From Leptospira_A soteropolitanensis (GTDB taxonomy: Bacteria > Spirochaetota > Leptospiria > Leptospirales > Leptospiraceae): a DNA stretch of 64,000 nt. Of the stretch, positions 18,273 through 28,414 are shown piece after piece. Position numbers and translations under genes: made by a program. Position 1 is the stretch's first letter. Every line of letters starts with the position of its first letter. A model generated the notes under the pieces. The model was not told the origin of the DNA, did not search any database, and saw nothing but the letters and a program-made list of their open reading frames with translations. The DNA lies in NCBI RefSeq assembly GCF_026151335.1, contig NZ_JAMQPP010000001.1; one strand, given 5' to 3'.

Positions 18273-19716
18273 GCCTTTGGATTCGAATCATGATTAGTTT
18301 TTTTTTATCCTAAGCATTGGTTTCTATTATTTAATCGATAAAACAGAAGATTCAATACGACCTCGTTACATGGAAACTGTAGAGGAGTCGTTAAATGACA
18401 CAGCTCATATTTTATCTGCGATTGTGGAAGAACAGTTGATTCAAAATCCACAGGCATATTCAAAGTTTAAAGTTACCTTACATTCCATTTTTTTTCCTGT
18501 TTTCAAAAATACCCAAAAACGGTCTTTTAATGCAAAAATTTATTCTCTTATAAAAACCAATACTGACATCCAAGTTTATATCACGGATGAAAAAGGAATA
18601 GTGATTCTTGATTCGGAAGTCTATCGGGAAGGTCTCGACTATTCAAAGTTTAACGATGTATATCTGACTCTACAAGGTAAGTATGGAGCAAGATCTAGTA
18701 AACTTTTGGATAAGGAAGGTGAAGGGGCTCTATTTGTTGCTTCACCCATCCGATACAAAAACAAAATTGTTGGAGTTCTTACTGTGATCAAACCCAAAAC
18801 CGGTGTGATTCCTTTTATCGAGGAAGCAAAAAGAAAGTTTTGGCGTATTTCACTCCTCGTGGCTTCGTCGATTGCGCTTTTATTTAGTTTACTTGCGTAT
18901 TTATTTTTTCGACCGATTTTACGCCTTTCCCAATATGTAAGTTCTCTTCGAAAAAAAGAAAATGTTATATTTCCGAAAATCGGAATTCGTGAGTTAAATG
19001 AATTGGGAAAAGAAGTGGATTTATTAGTCCAAGAAATTGAAGGTAAAAAATACATAGAGTCTTATGTCCAAACCTTGACACATGAAATTAAAAGCCCTCT
19101 TTCTTCTATATTGGCATCTGTAGAACTTTTACAATCCCATCCAAACGAATCTCTCCGACTTACCAAAAATATTCATGAGGAAGCAAAACGAATTCAAAAT
19201 CTCATTGAACAAATGTTAGAGCTTTCTTCTCTTGAGGGCAAAAAACATATCTCACTGGATGATCGAGTCCTTTTATACGATTTGGTTCAGGAAGTTCTAT
19301 CAAATTTTAAATCCGAAATAGAGTGGAAGTCGCTTCAGGTATTAGTTCTATGTGAAAATAGAAAATGGGAGGTAAAAGGAAATCGAAATTATTTATATTT
19401 GTCCATAGAAAATATAATTAGAAACTCAATCGATTTTGCAAATAAACAAGATGTTATCAATATTGAAATAAAAGAAGAATTGGAAGGTTTTCTTAGGTTT
19501 TCTGTTTTAGATGAAGGAAATAAGATTCCCGACTATGCGTTAGATCGGGTAACCGAAAAATTTTATTCTTTGCCAAGACCAACGAATAACCGTAAAAGTT
19601 CTGGTTTAGGTCTTAGCATTGTAAATCAAATTGTGGATCTACATGGAGGTAAATTAGAGATCCAAAATCGGGAACCTCGTGGAGTGTCTGTATCGATATG
19701 GTTGCCAAAAAGCTAG
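18269..19716 (+). CDS. creC: CreC-like sensor histidine kinase, frameshifted near the 5' end
   Basis: The natural start is the ATG at 18269 overlapping the creB stop. It reads MSLWIRIMISFF, then hits TAA just after a run of nine T (18298-18306). One more T would join it to the downstream frame, giving ILSIGFYYLIDKTEDSIRPRY and then the long open frame from 18370 (MET VEES). The rest is intact: periplasmic sensor, TM near residue 190, H-box LTHEIKSPLSS, N-box IENIIRNS, G-box SSGLGLSIVNQIVDLHGG. The shift may be a sequencing error, a real mutation, phase variation or transcript slippage. The kinase should phosphorylate CreB. Confidence 0.82.
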
Positions 19717-19791
19717 ACCCTCACACAATCCTCACATTTAGAACATAAAAGACTCACGATAAAGATCTATCCTAAGGATAGGAGATTTTTT

Positions 19792-21120
19792 ATGAGTAAA
19801 CTACAAACATCTGTCAACCTTCGTTTGGTTATCCTTGGAGGTATGGTTTTATTATTTATCATACCTTTGGCAATGATTGGTTCTTTAATCGAAGAAAGAA
19901 ATACAGCTAGAAACGAAGCTGTTATCGAAGTTGGAGAAAAATGGGGAACGAATCAAACGGTAATTGGTCCTATTTTAATGGTTCCTTATAACGTAAGGAT
20001 TCCAAAATCAGGTTCCACAAAAGAAAAAGATAAATGGGATTATATCACAGATTATGCATATTTTTTACCTGATGAATTGGATTCGGTGGTTGATATGAAA
20101 ACGGAACTTCGTAAAAGAAGTATATACGAAATACCATTATACACGAGTAAGGTGAAAATTGCCGGAAAATTCTCATCGATTTCGTCCTCTGATTTTCCTA
20201 ATGACACTACATACATTTATTGGGATGATACGCGGTTGATTCTTTCTGTTTCAGATTTGAAGGGGCTTGGTGGAGAAATGAAGTTAACTTGGTCAGGAAA
20301 AGAAAAAAAGTTTTTGCCAGGAACCAGATCCTCACATTTACAATCAGGACTTAATGTTCCAGTTTTAATTACCGATTCTGGTAATTCCATTCCTTTTGAA
20401 ATCCAGTTAGAAGTGAAAGGATCGGAATCCTTTTCTATGATTCCTATTGGAAAAAAATCTAAACTTTTCATGAGTTCTGATTGGAAAGATCCGTCCTTCA
20501 ATGGAAATCTTTTGCCAAAAGACAGATTGATTCAAGAAGATGGGTTTTCTGCAGTGTGGGAGTCAACTTATTTTGCAAGATCCTATCCACAAGTGATTCA
20601 TTCTATGGATGACTCTATTTTAAACACAATTCTGAATTCAGGATATGGAGTGAGTCTTGTGATCCCTGTAGATCATTATCTAAAGATGGAGAGATCTGTA
20701 AAGTATGGACTTCTATTGATTGTTACTAGTTTTGCTTTATTCTTTCTAATGGAAGTGTTTGGTGGAGTTTTGTTACATCCCATTCAATACATTTTAATTG
20801 GATCTGCAATGGTTTTATTTTATATTTTGAATTTGTCTTTTTCAGAACACTTTGGTTTTTTATTAGCCTATATTGTTTCAAGTACCGCAGTAACTGGACT
20901 CATCGGTTATTATGCAACCAACGTTCTAAAAAATAAAAAAAAGGGAATCATCACTGCTCTGTATTATTTGGTTTTGTATTCCTTTTTATATGTGATTTTA
21001 GCCTCCGAAGAACAAGCATTAATATTGGGATCTTTAGCTCTATTCTCAATTTTGGCAGCGGTGATGCATTTTACCCGTAAGGTGGATTGGTATCAGTTTG
21101 GATTGAAAAAGGAAGTCTAA
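19792..21120 (+). CDS. creD: CreD family inner membrane protein
   Basis: The 442-residue protein has one N-terminal membrane helix, a large periplasmic domain with the CreD signatures RNEAVIEVGEKWGTNQTVIGP and VRYEIPLY-like RSIYEIPLY, then a cluster of C-terminal helices (about residues 305-430) with SEHFGFLLAYI. In enterobacteria creD is the main output of CreBC and affects envelope stress and beta-lactam response. It follows creC by 75 bp and ends at a strong terminator. Confidence 0.92.
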   Translation: MSKLQTSVNLRLVILGGMVLLFIIPLAMIGSLIEERNTARNEAVIEVGEKWGTNQTVIGPILMVPYNVRIPKSGSTKEKDKWDYITDYAYFLPDELDSVVDMKTELRKRSIYEIPLYTSKVKIAGKFSSISSSDFPNDTTYIYWDDTRLILSVSDLKGLGGEMKLTWSGKEKKFLPGTRSSHLQSGLNVPVLITDSGNSIPFEIQLEVKGSESFSMIPIGKKSKLFMSSDWKDPSFNGNLLPKDRLIQEDGFSAVWESTYFARSYPQVIHSMDDSILNTILNSGYGVSLVIPVDHYLKMERSVKYGLLLIVTSFALFFLMEVFGGVLLHPIQYILIGSAMVLFYILNLSFSEHFGFLLAYIVSSTAVTGLIGYYATNVLKNKKKGIITALYYLVLYSFLYVILASEEQALILGSLALFSILAAVMHFTRKVDWYQFGLKKEV

Positions 21121-21166
21121 GGGAAATATAAAGAAAAGAACCATCTTAACTGAAGTAAATGGATAA

Positions 21167-21202
21167 AAAACCTAACAGAGAACTTCATCTCTGTTAGGTT
21201 TT
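21167..21202. terminator. Bidirectional rho-independent terminator
   Basis: A perfect 15-bp stem (AAAACCTAACAGAGA with TCTCTGTTAGGTTTT, six-base loop) lies between the converging creD gene and the barrel-protein gene. A-rich and T-rich flanks let it act in both directions. Confidence 0.85.
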
Positions 21203-21207
21203 ATGGA

Positions 21208-22197
21208 CTATTCGTCGAAACTTTTAGAAAATTCAAAAGTGATATTCATAGAACCGAATTCCATTCTTTGTTTTTGAGAACTTTCTAATGCTGAATAAAC
21301 CATTGTAGATGGGATATCATCATCTACATAAAGAAGGTATTTTTTGTATTTTACGTTATATCGTTCAATTGTATAACCCCATCTGGTAGCAAACCAAGAA
21401 GAGAATCGAAATACAAAGTCTAATGTTGTTTTTTCTCCTGTATAACTTACTAAACCTTTTGAAAAATCAAAATAGCCAAATAATAGATTAGTATTTCTAT
21501 CATTTACCAAAACGATATCAATTGTTGACCTAGTGTCATTTCCTGAGAGATTATAGAATTGTTTTCCAATATGAATTTCAAACCAACGTAATGGTTTAAT
21601 TTCAATATGGATTCCTGGCACAGTGCCTCGCACGTTCATGCTAAATTCTCTATTTCTAGGGCCAATGAGTGGAGGAAAAAGATCAAATAACAAGTAGTTA
21701 TTTTTTGTGTTTTGTTCGATATCAACCTGCCTCAAACTAAACCCAATATTAAAATTAGGAGATAAAGGATGAAAATAAGCTACACCTAAACTAACATAAT
21801 CTTCTTTGAATTGTAAATTTCTCTGGTCGTTTTTTCCGGCTTTTAAATTCACTAAGGATCGAGTTTCATAAAAAACTCGGAACTTATCCATATAACGATA
21901 TTCAAGTTCATGTTGAACAGAAATCGCATTATAACCATCATTTTTTGCAAATGCTCTAATCGCAGTATTAGTATCATATCCTTGAACTAAAATTGAATTA
22001 AAGTTCTCGTAACGTAAGTAATCCATGACAGGAAAATTGATTCCGCCATAACCTTCATTGCGACGAAAATAAATTCTATGTTTATCAGGTTCCCTTACTT
22101 TTGGTAATTCATGTGTTGAGTCAAAGTCCTTGGAGAGAATACTACTAGAATATAAGCAACTAATCCAAAGAACAATAATGAATATTTTATGGGACAC
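21208..22197 (-). CDS. Predicted outer-membrane beta-barrel protein
   Basis: The 329-residue protein has a signal peptide (ending near SILSK) and alternating amphipathic strands (HELEYRYMDKFRVFYETRS, NFNIGFSLRQVDI, WFEIHIGKQFYNL, FEFSKSFDE). It ends with F/E after aromatic-rich strands, consistent with a barrel of 12-16 strands. I do not recognise the family. Its start is 3 bp after the stop of the adjacent TRL-like gene, so it is the last gene of that operon. Confidence 0.65.
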   Translation of the reverse strand: MSHKIFIIVLWISCLYSSSILSKDFDSTHELPKVREPDKHRIYFRRNEGYGGINFPVMDYLRYENFNSILVQGYDTNTAIRAFAKNDGYNAISVQHELEYRYMDKFRVFYETRSLVNLKAGKNDQRNLQFKEDYVSLGVAYFHPLSPNFNIGFSLRQVDIEQNTKNNYLLFDLFPPLIGPRNREFSMNVRGTVPGIHIEIKPLRWFEIHIGKQFYNLSGNDTRSTIDIVLVNDRNTNLLFGYFDFSKGLVSYTGEKTTLDFVFRFSSWFATRWGYTIERYNVKYKKYLLYVDDDIPSTMVYSALESSQKQRMEFGSMNITFEFSKSFDE

Positions 22198-22200
22198 GGT

Positions 22201-22536
22201 CTATTCTCCCCAGACTATCACACATTCTCGATAAAAAATACCGAATGGCAGAATAGTCAGAGATTCTCTATCGACGACTGCAATCTTTTGAATATTTGCA
22301 TGCTGAGATGCTTCCTCAATGGAGTTCCCCGCACCATAAAAGAAAAGGTTCACCACAAATCCAGAGAAACTACAAGACTTGCCTGATTTCTCTAATTTAG
22401 CAGATGTTACCATATTGCCAGTGGCATCACCATTTAAATGTTGAGTTGTGTATGTGAAATAATAACCAGGAATAGGAGTTGTTACACAATTGATAACAAA
22501 TAATAAACTTAGGATTGGAAGGAATAGATATTTCAT
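22201..22536 (-). CDS. TRL-like lipoprotein (third of three)
   Basis: The ~111-residue lipoprotein starts at MKYLFLP (ATG 22536) with lipobox FVINC. The body has the TRL-like pattern: G..CSFSGFVVNLFFYGAGNSIEEASQHANIQKIAVVD and a closing YRECVIVWGE. Two paralogs lie immediately upstream. The family was named for a locus near tRNA genes and has no known function. The upstream ATG at 22563 overlaps the previous gene and is less likely. Confidence 0.72.
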   Translation of the reverse strand: MKYLFLPILSLLFVINCVTTPIPGYYFTYTTQHLNGDATGNMVTSAKLEKSGKSCSFSGFVVNLFFYGAGNSIEEASQHANIQKIAVVDRESLTILPFGIFYRECVIVWGE

Positions 22537-22538
22537 AA

Positions 22539-22856
22539 TTATTCTCCGTAAACGATCGTACAATAAGATCGATAAACACCAGTTAGAAATGATACAGTCG
22601 AATGATCGATAGTAGCGATTTTAATAATTCCATTTTGTTTTGCTACAGAGCCTGCACCGGCGTCTCCGAAACTAAAAAGATATAAAACTGTAAATTGGCA
22701 TCCAACGCCTTCTTTTATAGCTTTAACGTTATTTTCTGGATTAAAAGTTCCGGCAAATCTTGTTGAGGTTAGTATATAACCATGCGTAGGTCCAATTGCA
22801 CAATTTGTGAGCAGGAATAAACTAAGTAAAAAGATAAAGATAGGTTTGATTTTCAT
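22539..22856 (-). CDS. TRL-like lipoprotein (second of three)
   Basis: The 105-residue lipoprotein has lipobox FLLTNC, followed by AIGPTHGYILTST. It shares the conserved Cys (GCQF), an LFSFGDAGAGSVAKQNGIIKIATID segment, and the terminal YRSYCTIVYGE with its neighbours. The spacing to both neighbours is short (2 and 12 bp), indicating a tandem-duplicated operon. Confidence 0.72.
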   Translation of the reverse strand: MKIKPIFIFLLSLFLLTNCAIGPTHGYILTSTRFAGTFNPENNVKAIKEGVGCQFTVLYLFSFGDAGAGSVAKQNGIIKIATIDHSTVSFLTGVYRSYCTIVYGE

Positions 22857-22868
22857 AATTAATACCGT

Positions 22869-23270
22869 TTATGATCCTTTAACAATGGTGCAAAATCTAT
22901 GATAAATTATACCCATAAAAATCCCCACTTGTTCGTAATCCAAATAAGCTACTTTCGTAATGTTTCCTGCTCTTTTTGCGGCCTCGATGGTGGAATTTCC
23001 TGACGAAAATAAATGCAGAACCGACTGACTACAGCTTCGTCCCTCTAAATTGCCTTCTGTATTTAATCCAATAGGTCCAGGAACATATGTTTTGTGATAG
23101 ATAAATCCACCCTTGAGTAATACCGATGGTGTTGCATATTCTCTTGTCGGGTTTGTATTGGCATTCGGAACATAAGTAGAATGTATTGAAGCACCAGTAC
23201 AGTTGATGGATAATAGAATCAAATTTATTGCGATAACAAAAATTATATTTTTTTTCACATAACTCTCCAT
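22869..23270 (-). CDS. TRL-like lipoprotein (first of three)
   Basis: The 133-residue lipoprotein has lipobox LSINC, a longer linker (TYVPNANTNPTREYATP), then the shared core SCSQSVLHLFSSGNSTIEAAKRAGNITKVAYLD and the terminal HRFCTIVKGS. It is the first gene after a 525-bp intergenic region, so the promoter for the TRL-barrel operon is probably upstream of 23270. Confidence 0.72.
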   Translation of the reverse strand: MESYVKKNIIFVIAINLILLSINCTGASIHSTYVPNANTNPTREYATPSVLLKGGFIYHKTYVPGPIGLNTEGNLEGRSCSQSVLHLFSSGNSTIEAAKRAGNITKVAYLDYEQVGIFMGIIYHRFCTIVKGS

Positions 23271-23795
23271 ATGATTTTCTGACAGTAGTTATATTTTTCT
23301 ATTTTATGTCAATCGACTGGTGATTTCTTTGAATAAAAACTAACAGCAATACTGTGGCAAATTAGGAAAAACCATAATATTAAATAAAACTAATGGTTTT
23401 GTTTGGGTTTGTAGCTTAATGTTGATATTGTGAGGATGGGTGGATTTTTAATTTTATTTAAAGTCTTGTTTTGAAATGTTTTATCCTTCTTGGACCATTT
23501 CGAAACCATAGCATTTTCTCCCCTTACTTACAAAAATCCCTAGATAAACATTTTTTTTTACAAACTATCTCATTCTTTTCGTCCAATACATTTTAAATGA
23601 AATTGATTTTTGAATCATTTGGGTCCATTGATTTAGGAATGGAAATGAAATTTGTTCTTGAGAAGGGATTTGGGAATGATATTTCTTGGTTACTATTTTA
23701 GAATTTTTCTAGTTGCCTTAGGGACGTTTCTTGCCAAACGATCCATTTCCTAAAGTATGACATTAAAATTAGTCTAGGTATAAAGAAGGTTCTGT
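23271..23795. other. Intergenic region between TRL operon and chemoreceptor
   Basis: This 525-bp AT-rich divergent region has no recognisable gene or RNA on either strand. It presumably holds the promoters of the minus-strand TRL operon and the plus-strand chemoreceptor gene. Confidence 0.4.
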
Positions 23796-25349
23796 TTGAT
23801 CGCTAAAATTTTTTCCCCAAATAAGGTGATGACCATTTCCGAAGACCTTTTCACGGAAGTGATGTTACGGAACAACAAACGTATGTTCATGTCGTTTCTT
23901 TCGATCCTGGCTCTTGCGAATGTAGCAACATTATCCATCAAAATAGCCGGGAAAGGCTCTGATTATTTAACCTATCAGAGCATATTGATAGAATTTGTTC
24001 TGGCAACGTCGATATTGATCGTTGGTTTTTTGCTTTCCAGTAGATTAAAAACACATTGGTCTTCGAGTTATATATCCATTACCGGTGTGACATTATGTTT
24101 GCTTGTGTTTCAGTATGTAATTTATGGTGCGACGGAACTTGCTGCGACTTTTTATATTTCGTTTGTACTCAGTGTTTTATATTTTAATCGAAATGCCTCT
24201 ATTTATAATTTTATTTTAATAATCGTTTCTGAGATTCTTTTGTTTTCCTTTAGACCAGAACTAATACCTGGTGGACCCAAAAGTAATATTATTGTTAGGT
24301 TTTTGATTTTTGTATGGGTTGGTATTGGAGCGACAGTTGGAGCAACCGCAACGAGAAATCTACTGAACTTAGCTGTTGAGAAACAAAAAGAAGCAAAAAA
24401 AACTTTAGACAATTTAATGAATATGGCTAAGACCATTCTTCAAACCATTGATCTTATGAAAGAACAAATCAGAAATCAGGATACTATATCAGATGAGCTG
24501 AAACATATATCGGAACACCAAGCGTCCTCCCTATCTGAAATTTCGACATCTTTATTGGAATTATCTTCAAAAGCAGACTCAAACAATAGAATCGCCAAAT
24601 CCTTGTACAATGAATCAGAAGTTTCGATTCAATCGGTAAATGATCTAAAAGCAATTAATGAAACTGTTCAAACCGGGACAGGAAGAATTTATAAAAATTT
24701 AGATGTAGTTATGAGTTATTCGAATGATACATCGGAACATATTCATCTTTCAATCAATAAGTTTAATATTTTACAAGAGAAGAGTACAGAAATTTCGGAT
24801 TTTGTTTCAGTGATTAACGATATTGCAGATAAAGTAAATTTGTTATCTTTAAATGCGGCCATTGAAGCTGCAAGAGCCGGCGAACACGGTCGGGGATTTG
24901 CTGTAGTAGCGGAAGAAATCTCAAAATTAGCGGAAGCAACAACTCGAAACTCAAAAGAAATCTCTAAAATCATCCAAGAAAATCTTTCTCTGATTGGAGA
25001 AAGTAGCGAACTCATCAATCGATCTTCTGATCTTATGGGAAAATTAGACACTGCCATTGGAATCATCAAAAACGAAATCACCGGTGTAGGTTCTAAAATT
25101 GTGGAAATTGATAAGGCAATCGAAACGATCGACAACTTAAATACAAGGATTTACGAAACCAGTAAAACCATCGAAAATTCGACAAATTTCCAAAAGATCG
25201 CAACGGAAGAATCTACTAAAATTACAGCGAATATTTCCGAATACGCTGCCAATATAGTCGAAATTTCCAAACAAATTTCGGATAGTAGCAAATCTACCGG
25301 AGGAATCATCGTTCAGCTTGATTCTTTGGCGAAAGAAATGACAAATTAA
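23796..25349 (+). CDS. Methyl-accepting chemotaxis protein with multi-helix membrane sensor
   Basis: The 517-residue chemoreceptor has about six membrane helices in the first 195 residues with little periplasmic domain, then a cytoplasmic signalling region with tip NAAIEAARAGEHGRGFAVVA near residues 354-373. Such receptors may sense membrane state or internal cues. The TTG at 23796 follows AAGAAGG at suitable spacing; an ATG at 23829 (MTISEDLF) is an alternative. It resembles the receptor gene at 47345 in layout. Confidence 0.9.
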   Translation: MIAKIFSPNKVMTISEDLFTEVMLRNNKRMFMSFLSILALANVATLSIKIAGKGSDYLTYQSILIEFVLATSILIVGFLLSSRLKTHWSSSYISITGVTLCLLVFQYVIYGATELAATFYISFVLSVLYFNRNASIYNFILIIVSEILLFSFRPELIPGGPKSNIIVRFLIFVWVGIGATVGATATRNLLNLAVEKQKEAKKTLDNLMNMAKTILQTIDLMKEQIRNQDTISDELKHISEHQASSLSEISTSLLELSSKADSNNRIAKSLYNESEVSIQSVNDLKAINETVQTGTGRIYKNLDVVMSYSNDTSEHIHLSINKFNILQEKSTEISDFVSVINDIADKVNLLSLNAAIEAARAGEHGRGFAVVAEEISKLAEATTRNSKEISKIIQENLSLIGESSELINRSSDLMGKLDTAIGIIKNEITGVGSKIVEIDKAIETIDNLNTRIYETSKTIENSTNFQKIATEESTKITANISEYAANIVEISKQISDSSKSTGGIIVQLDSLAKEMTN

Positions 25350-25494
25350 CATTGTATTTGCGGAAATTTTTAAATTCGCACCAAGGCATTCGGTTTTAGC
25401 CCCCAATAGATAAAAAGTGAGTGAGAACTCATTTCCTGGTTGACCGATTTTTTTTAGTACGTAATGTCCATCATTTGTGTACTTCCCTAGGTCA

Positions 25495-27018
25495 ATGAAT
25501 CGATATTGCAGCCATGTTCTTTTTTCCTTACTGGTTAGTTTTTGTTTGGTGACGCCGAGTTTCCTTTTGGCTCAGGAATACGTTCCCAGTGCTGGCTGCG
25601 AAAAAGATCCTCCTCCCAAAAATCTTCCCTTCCCTATGGATGTAACCAAACAACTCTGTAAAAAAGATATAGAGGACAAAAGAGAAAGTTGGTATTTAAC
25701 TGGATTGCCGCTGATCAATTCTGACCCGAACGAAGGGATTGGTTATGGAGCTCGTGCCTATGTGTATGATAACGGAAAAAAATCTGACCCACTTTTTTAT
25801 TACACACCTTATCGTTCCCGCGTGTTTGCTCAATATTTTAATACCAATAAAAATGCGCAGTACCACCAAGTTAGTTTGGATATGCCATTCATTGCGGATA
25901 CACAATGGAGGCTACGGGCAGACCTCTTTCTTACGATCACACCAACTACACTGTATTTCGGTATTGGCGAAGATACAATGAAACCTTTGTCCTATTTGGA
26001 TCGTAATCAACAAGATGGAAGGCATATCATCAATGCGAGTTATATCGATCAGGAAAATAACCTAGCTTACTATCGACCAGGAACTAGGTCAGACCCGATT
26101 AGTTTCGGAGGAAAAACCTATTCTGGATTTCCGCCAACTCCTGGTTATGTTGTAACAGATAAAATGTACAACCGTTATATTATAGAAACTCCAATGGCCA
26201 CTACAAGTACAGAGCGTTCATTTGTTGGTGGGACTGTCAGGCTTGTCGCTGGTTTAAAATTTTCTAACAATATTGTTAGAACCTATGATGGTAAGTTGGC
26301 TCGTGGTGTAGATCCAATTCTTGGTGGGGAACATACTGCAGATGTACCGAATGGGAAAACACGCCTTACAGAAGATTATGAAGCAAAAAAAATAATTGGG
26401 TATAATGGTGGTTATGTGAATGCTCTTCGTGTGGGTTTAGTATACGATACTAGAGATTTTGAGCCAGATCCGAACTCAGGAATTTTTGCAGAGGCAACCT
26501 ATGAAAAACACACCAAGGCCATCGGATCTGATTACGATTATCAAAAATACTTTGCTCAGACTAAGTTGTTTTGGAGTCCTTTCCCTAAGGTTTTTGATAA
26601 ATTAGTCATCGCCAATCGATTTGGACTAGGTGTCACCGATGGAGAAGCACCTTTTTATGAGTATAGGAATATGTGGGGAACAGAAGGACTTGTTGGGGGA
26701 CTCGGTGGACTTAGAACACTAAGAGGTTTCAAACAAGATCGATTTGTTGGCCGTGCAATGGGTTGGGGAAATACGGAGATTCGTTGGAAATTTGCAGAGG
26801 CCAAATTTGGAGATGAATTTTTTGCCTTTAATTTAGTTCCTTTTTTTGACTATGGTCGTGTATGGGACGACGAACATAAATTAGGTTGGAAAGGGTATGC
26901 TTATTCGCGGGGGATAGGCTTGCGAATTGCTTGGAACCAAGCAACAATCATTATGATTGACTATGCGAAATCAAGAGAAGATGAGCAGCTATTCGTCAAC
27001 TTTAGCCATGTTTTTTGA
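25495..27018 (+). CDS. Omp85/BamA-type surface antigen (D15) barrel protein
   Basis: The ~507-residue outer-membrane protein has a signal peptide (MNRYCSHVLF start, cleavage near LLAQ). It has the Omp85 C-terminal barrel features: RVGLVYDTRDFEPDPNSG, GGLGGLRTLRGFKQDRFVGR (the L6-loop RGF-type motif), NTEIRWKF and a terminal strand ending in F. POTRA domains are absent, so it is a short surface-antigen type and not BamA itself. The frame opens with GTG at 25477; the ATG at 25495 fits the signal peptide better. Confidence 0.82.
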   Translation: MNRYCSHVLFSLLVSFCLVTPSFLLAQEYVPSAGCEKDPPPKNLPFPMDVTKQLCKKDIEDKRESWYLTGLPLINSDPNEGIGYGARAYVYDNGKKSDPLFYYTPYRSRVFAQYFNTNKNAQYHQVSLDMPFIADTQWRLRADLFLTITPTTLYFGIGEDTMKPLSYLDRNQQDGRHIINASYIDQENNLAYYRPGTRSDPISFGGKTYSGFPPTPGYVVTDKMYNRYIIETPMATTSTERSFVGGTVRLVAGLKFSNNIVRTYDGKLARGVDPILGGEHTADVPNGKTRLTEDYEAKKIIGYNGGYVNALRVGLVYDTRDFEPDPNSGIFAEATYEKHTKAIGSDYDYQKYFAQTKLFWSPFPKVFDKLVIANRFGLGVTDGEAPFYEYRNMWGTEGLVGGLGGLRTLRGFKQDRFVGRAMGWGNTEIRWKFAEAKFGDEFFAFNLVPFFDYGRVWDDEHKLGWKGYAYSRGIGLRIAWNQATIIMIDYAKSREDEQLFVNFSHVF

Positions 27019-27019
27019 T

Positions 27020-27823
27020 TTAAACTATTGATTTTAAATATTCTTCAGGACTTAATCCTATTGTGTTTTTGAAATCTTTTATAAAATGAGACTGATCGTA
27101 ATAACCAAGATCTAAAGCCATTGCTGCATAATGAATTTTTTTTTCTTTTTCAATGAGTTCGGCTACCTCTTGGATTCTAAATCGTTGGATTACCCATTTG
27201 GGACTAACTCCGACATATTCCTGAAAGAGCCTTTGTAAATTGCGAAGACTCATTGAAAATAGTTTTGAGACTTGGTCTACTGATTGGATGGACCTATCTG
27301 ATTTTACTCTATCTATAATATGATTGATTATTAATACTTTGGGATCTTTTTCGGGTAGAATAGTTTCTAACCAAGTTTCGATGATTTTAATTCTACTTTC
27401 GTCATCTTCTTTTTCAAAGATACTGGATTCGAGAGAAAGAATATTTACTTTAGTTAGATCTGAAATAGGTATCGTTTTATTTGTGAGTATTGAGATGTTT
27501 TTTTGTAAGAAGGGGAAAAATCCTCCAGGCCGAAATTTGATACCGAATACAGAACCTTTTCCTTGTAATAAGGTGGAAAACCTGCCTTTGGTAACTCCAA
27601 AAATTTTCGAATTTCCCTTTTCGAATACAATATGTATGCTTGGATAGGGAAGCGTTTCGGCAAGATAGGGATCTTTATTAGTTAAATCCCAACTAACAGT
27701 CCAATAGTGCTCAATAAAAAAATCTAGATTCTCATTGGCAAAAAACCGATTGTGTTTGGCAATCAGGTTGGCTTTGGATTGGCGTAGAACTCCGCGGGTC
27801 GGTTTTCCTTTTTCCTTCACCAT
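27020..27823 (-). CDS. AraC-family transcriptional regulator
   Basis: The 267-residue protein has an N-terminal DUF6597-like sensor region (HYWTVSWDLTNKDPYLAETLPYPS, GKGSVFGIKFRPGGFFPFL) and a C-terminal AraC HTH pair: SVDQVSKLFSMSLRNLQRLFQEYVGVSPKWVIQRFRI and AMALDLGYYDQSHFIKDFKNTIGLSPEEYL. It is divergent from an SRPBCC gene 84 bp away, a common pairing where the regulator controls its neighbour. It converges with the Omp85-like gene with one base between stops. Confidence 0.9.
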   Translation of the reverse strand: MVKEKGKPTRGVLRQSKANLIAKHNRFFANENLDFFIEHYWTVSWDLTNKDPYLAETLPYPSIHIVFEKGNSKIFGVTKGRFSTLLQGKGSVFGIKFRPGGFFPFLQKNISILTNKTIPISDLTKVNILSLESSIFEKEDDESRIKIIETWLETILPEKDPKVLIINHIIDRVKSDRSIQSVDQVSKLFSMSLRNLQRLFQEYVGVSPKWVIQRFRIQEVAELIEKEKKIHYAAMALDLGYYDQSHFIKDFKNTIGLSPEEYLKSIV

Positions 27824-27906
27824 ACAACTTATTTATTGTTTTGTCGCTTTTTTACAATCCAAATCTTTTCTTATTTGTTATCTTTCTTGTAGGAGTAAAG
27901 AAAACA

Positions 27907-28359
27907 ATGAATACCACAAATCAAATGAATCATAATTTAACATTGAGTCTTACAAAAACCATTCCCTCTAGTCTGGAACGCATTTGGGAAATACTGACAA
28001 CCCCAAAATACATTAAACAATATTTGTATGATACTGATGTTATCTCTGAATGGAAAGAAGGCAGTTCCCTTATTTTTAAGGGAGTTTGGGAAGGAACTCC
28101 TTATGAGGAAAAAGGAAAAATAATCGTACTGCAACGTCCTCAAACATTTAAATATTCTTATTTTAGTGAATTTTTTGGATTACCTGATCTACCTGAAAAC
28201 TACTCCATTATAGAAAATAAGTTAACATTCGCAGACGGTTTTGTGACTATCCACTTAACTCAAACTGGTTTTACCGCAGAAGATAGACGAGAACATTCTT
28301 TGCAAAGTTGGAAACAGTGTTTAGATATCATAGAAGGCATTGCCAAAACATTGAATTAA
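27907..28359 (+). CDS. SRPBCC/AHSA1-family protein
   Basis: The 150-residue protein begins at the ATG at 27907 after GGAG; the frame is open further upstream but lacks sense there. The START-like pattern is visible: TKTIPSSLERIWEILTTPKYIKQYLYDTDVISEWKEGS, FKGVWEGTPYEEKGKIIVLQRP and a C-terminal helix WKQCLDIIEGIAKTL. It binds small hydrophobic ligands or acts as an Hsp90 activator-like domain. It is probably controlled by the divergent AraC regulator. Confidence 0.82.
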   Translation: MNTTNQMNHNLTLSLTKTIPSSLERIWEILTTPKYIKQYLYDTDVISEWKEGSSLIFKGVWEGTPYEEKGKIIVLQRPQTFKYSYFSEFFGLPDLPENYSIIENKLTFADGFVTIHLTQTGFTAEDRREHSLQSWKQCLDIIEGIAKTLN

Positions 28360-28414
28360 GAACTATGTGATTTGATAAGAGAAATAAATGTTTTGCATTA
28401 TATAGAGGGTCTGA

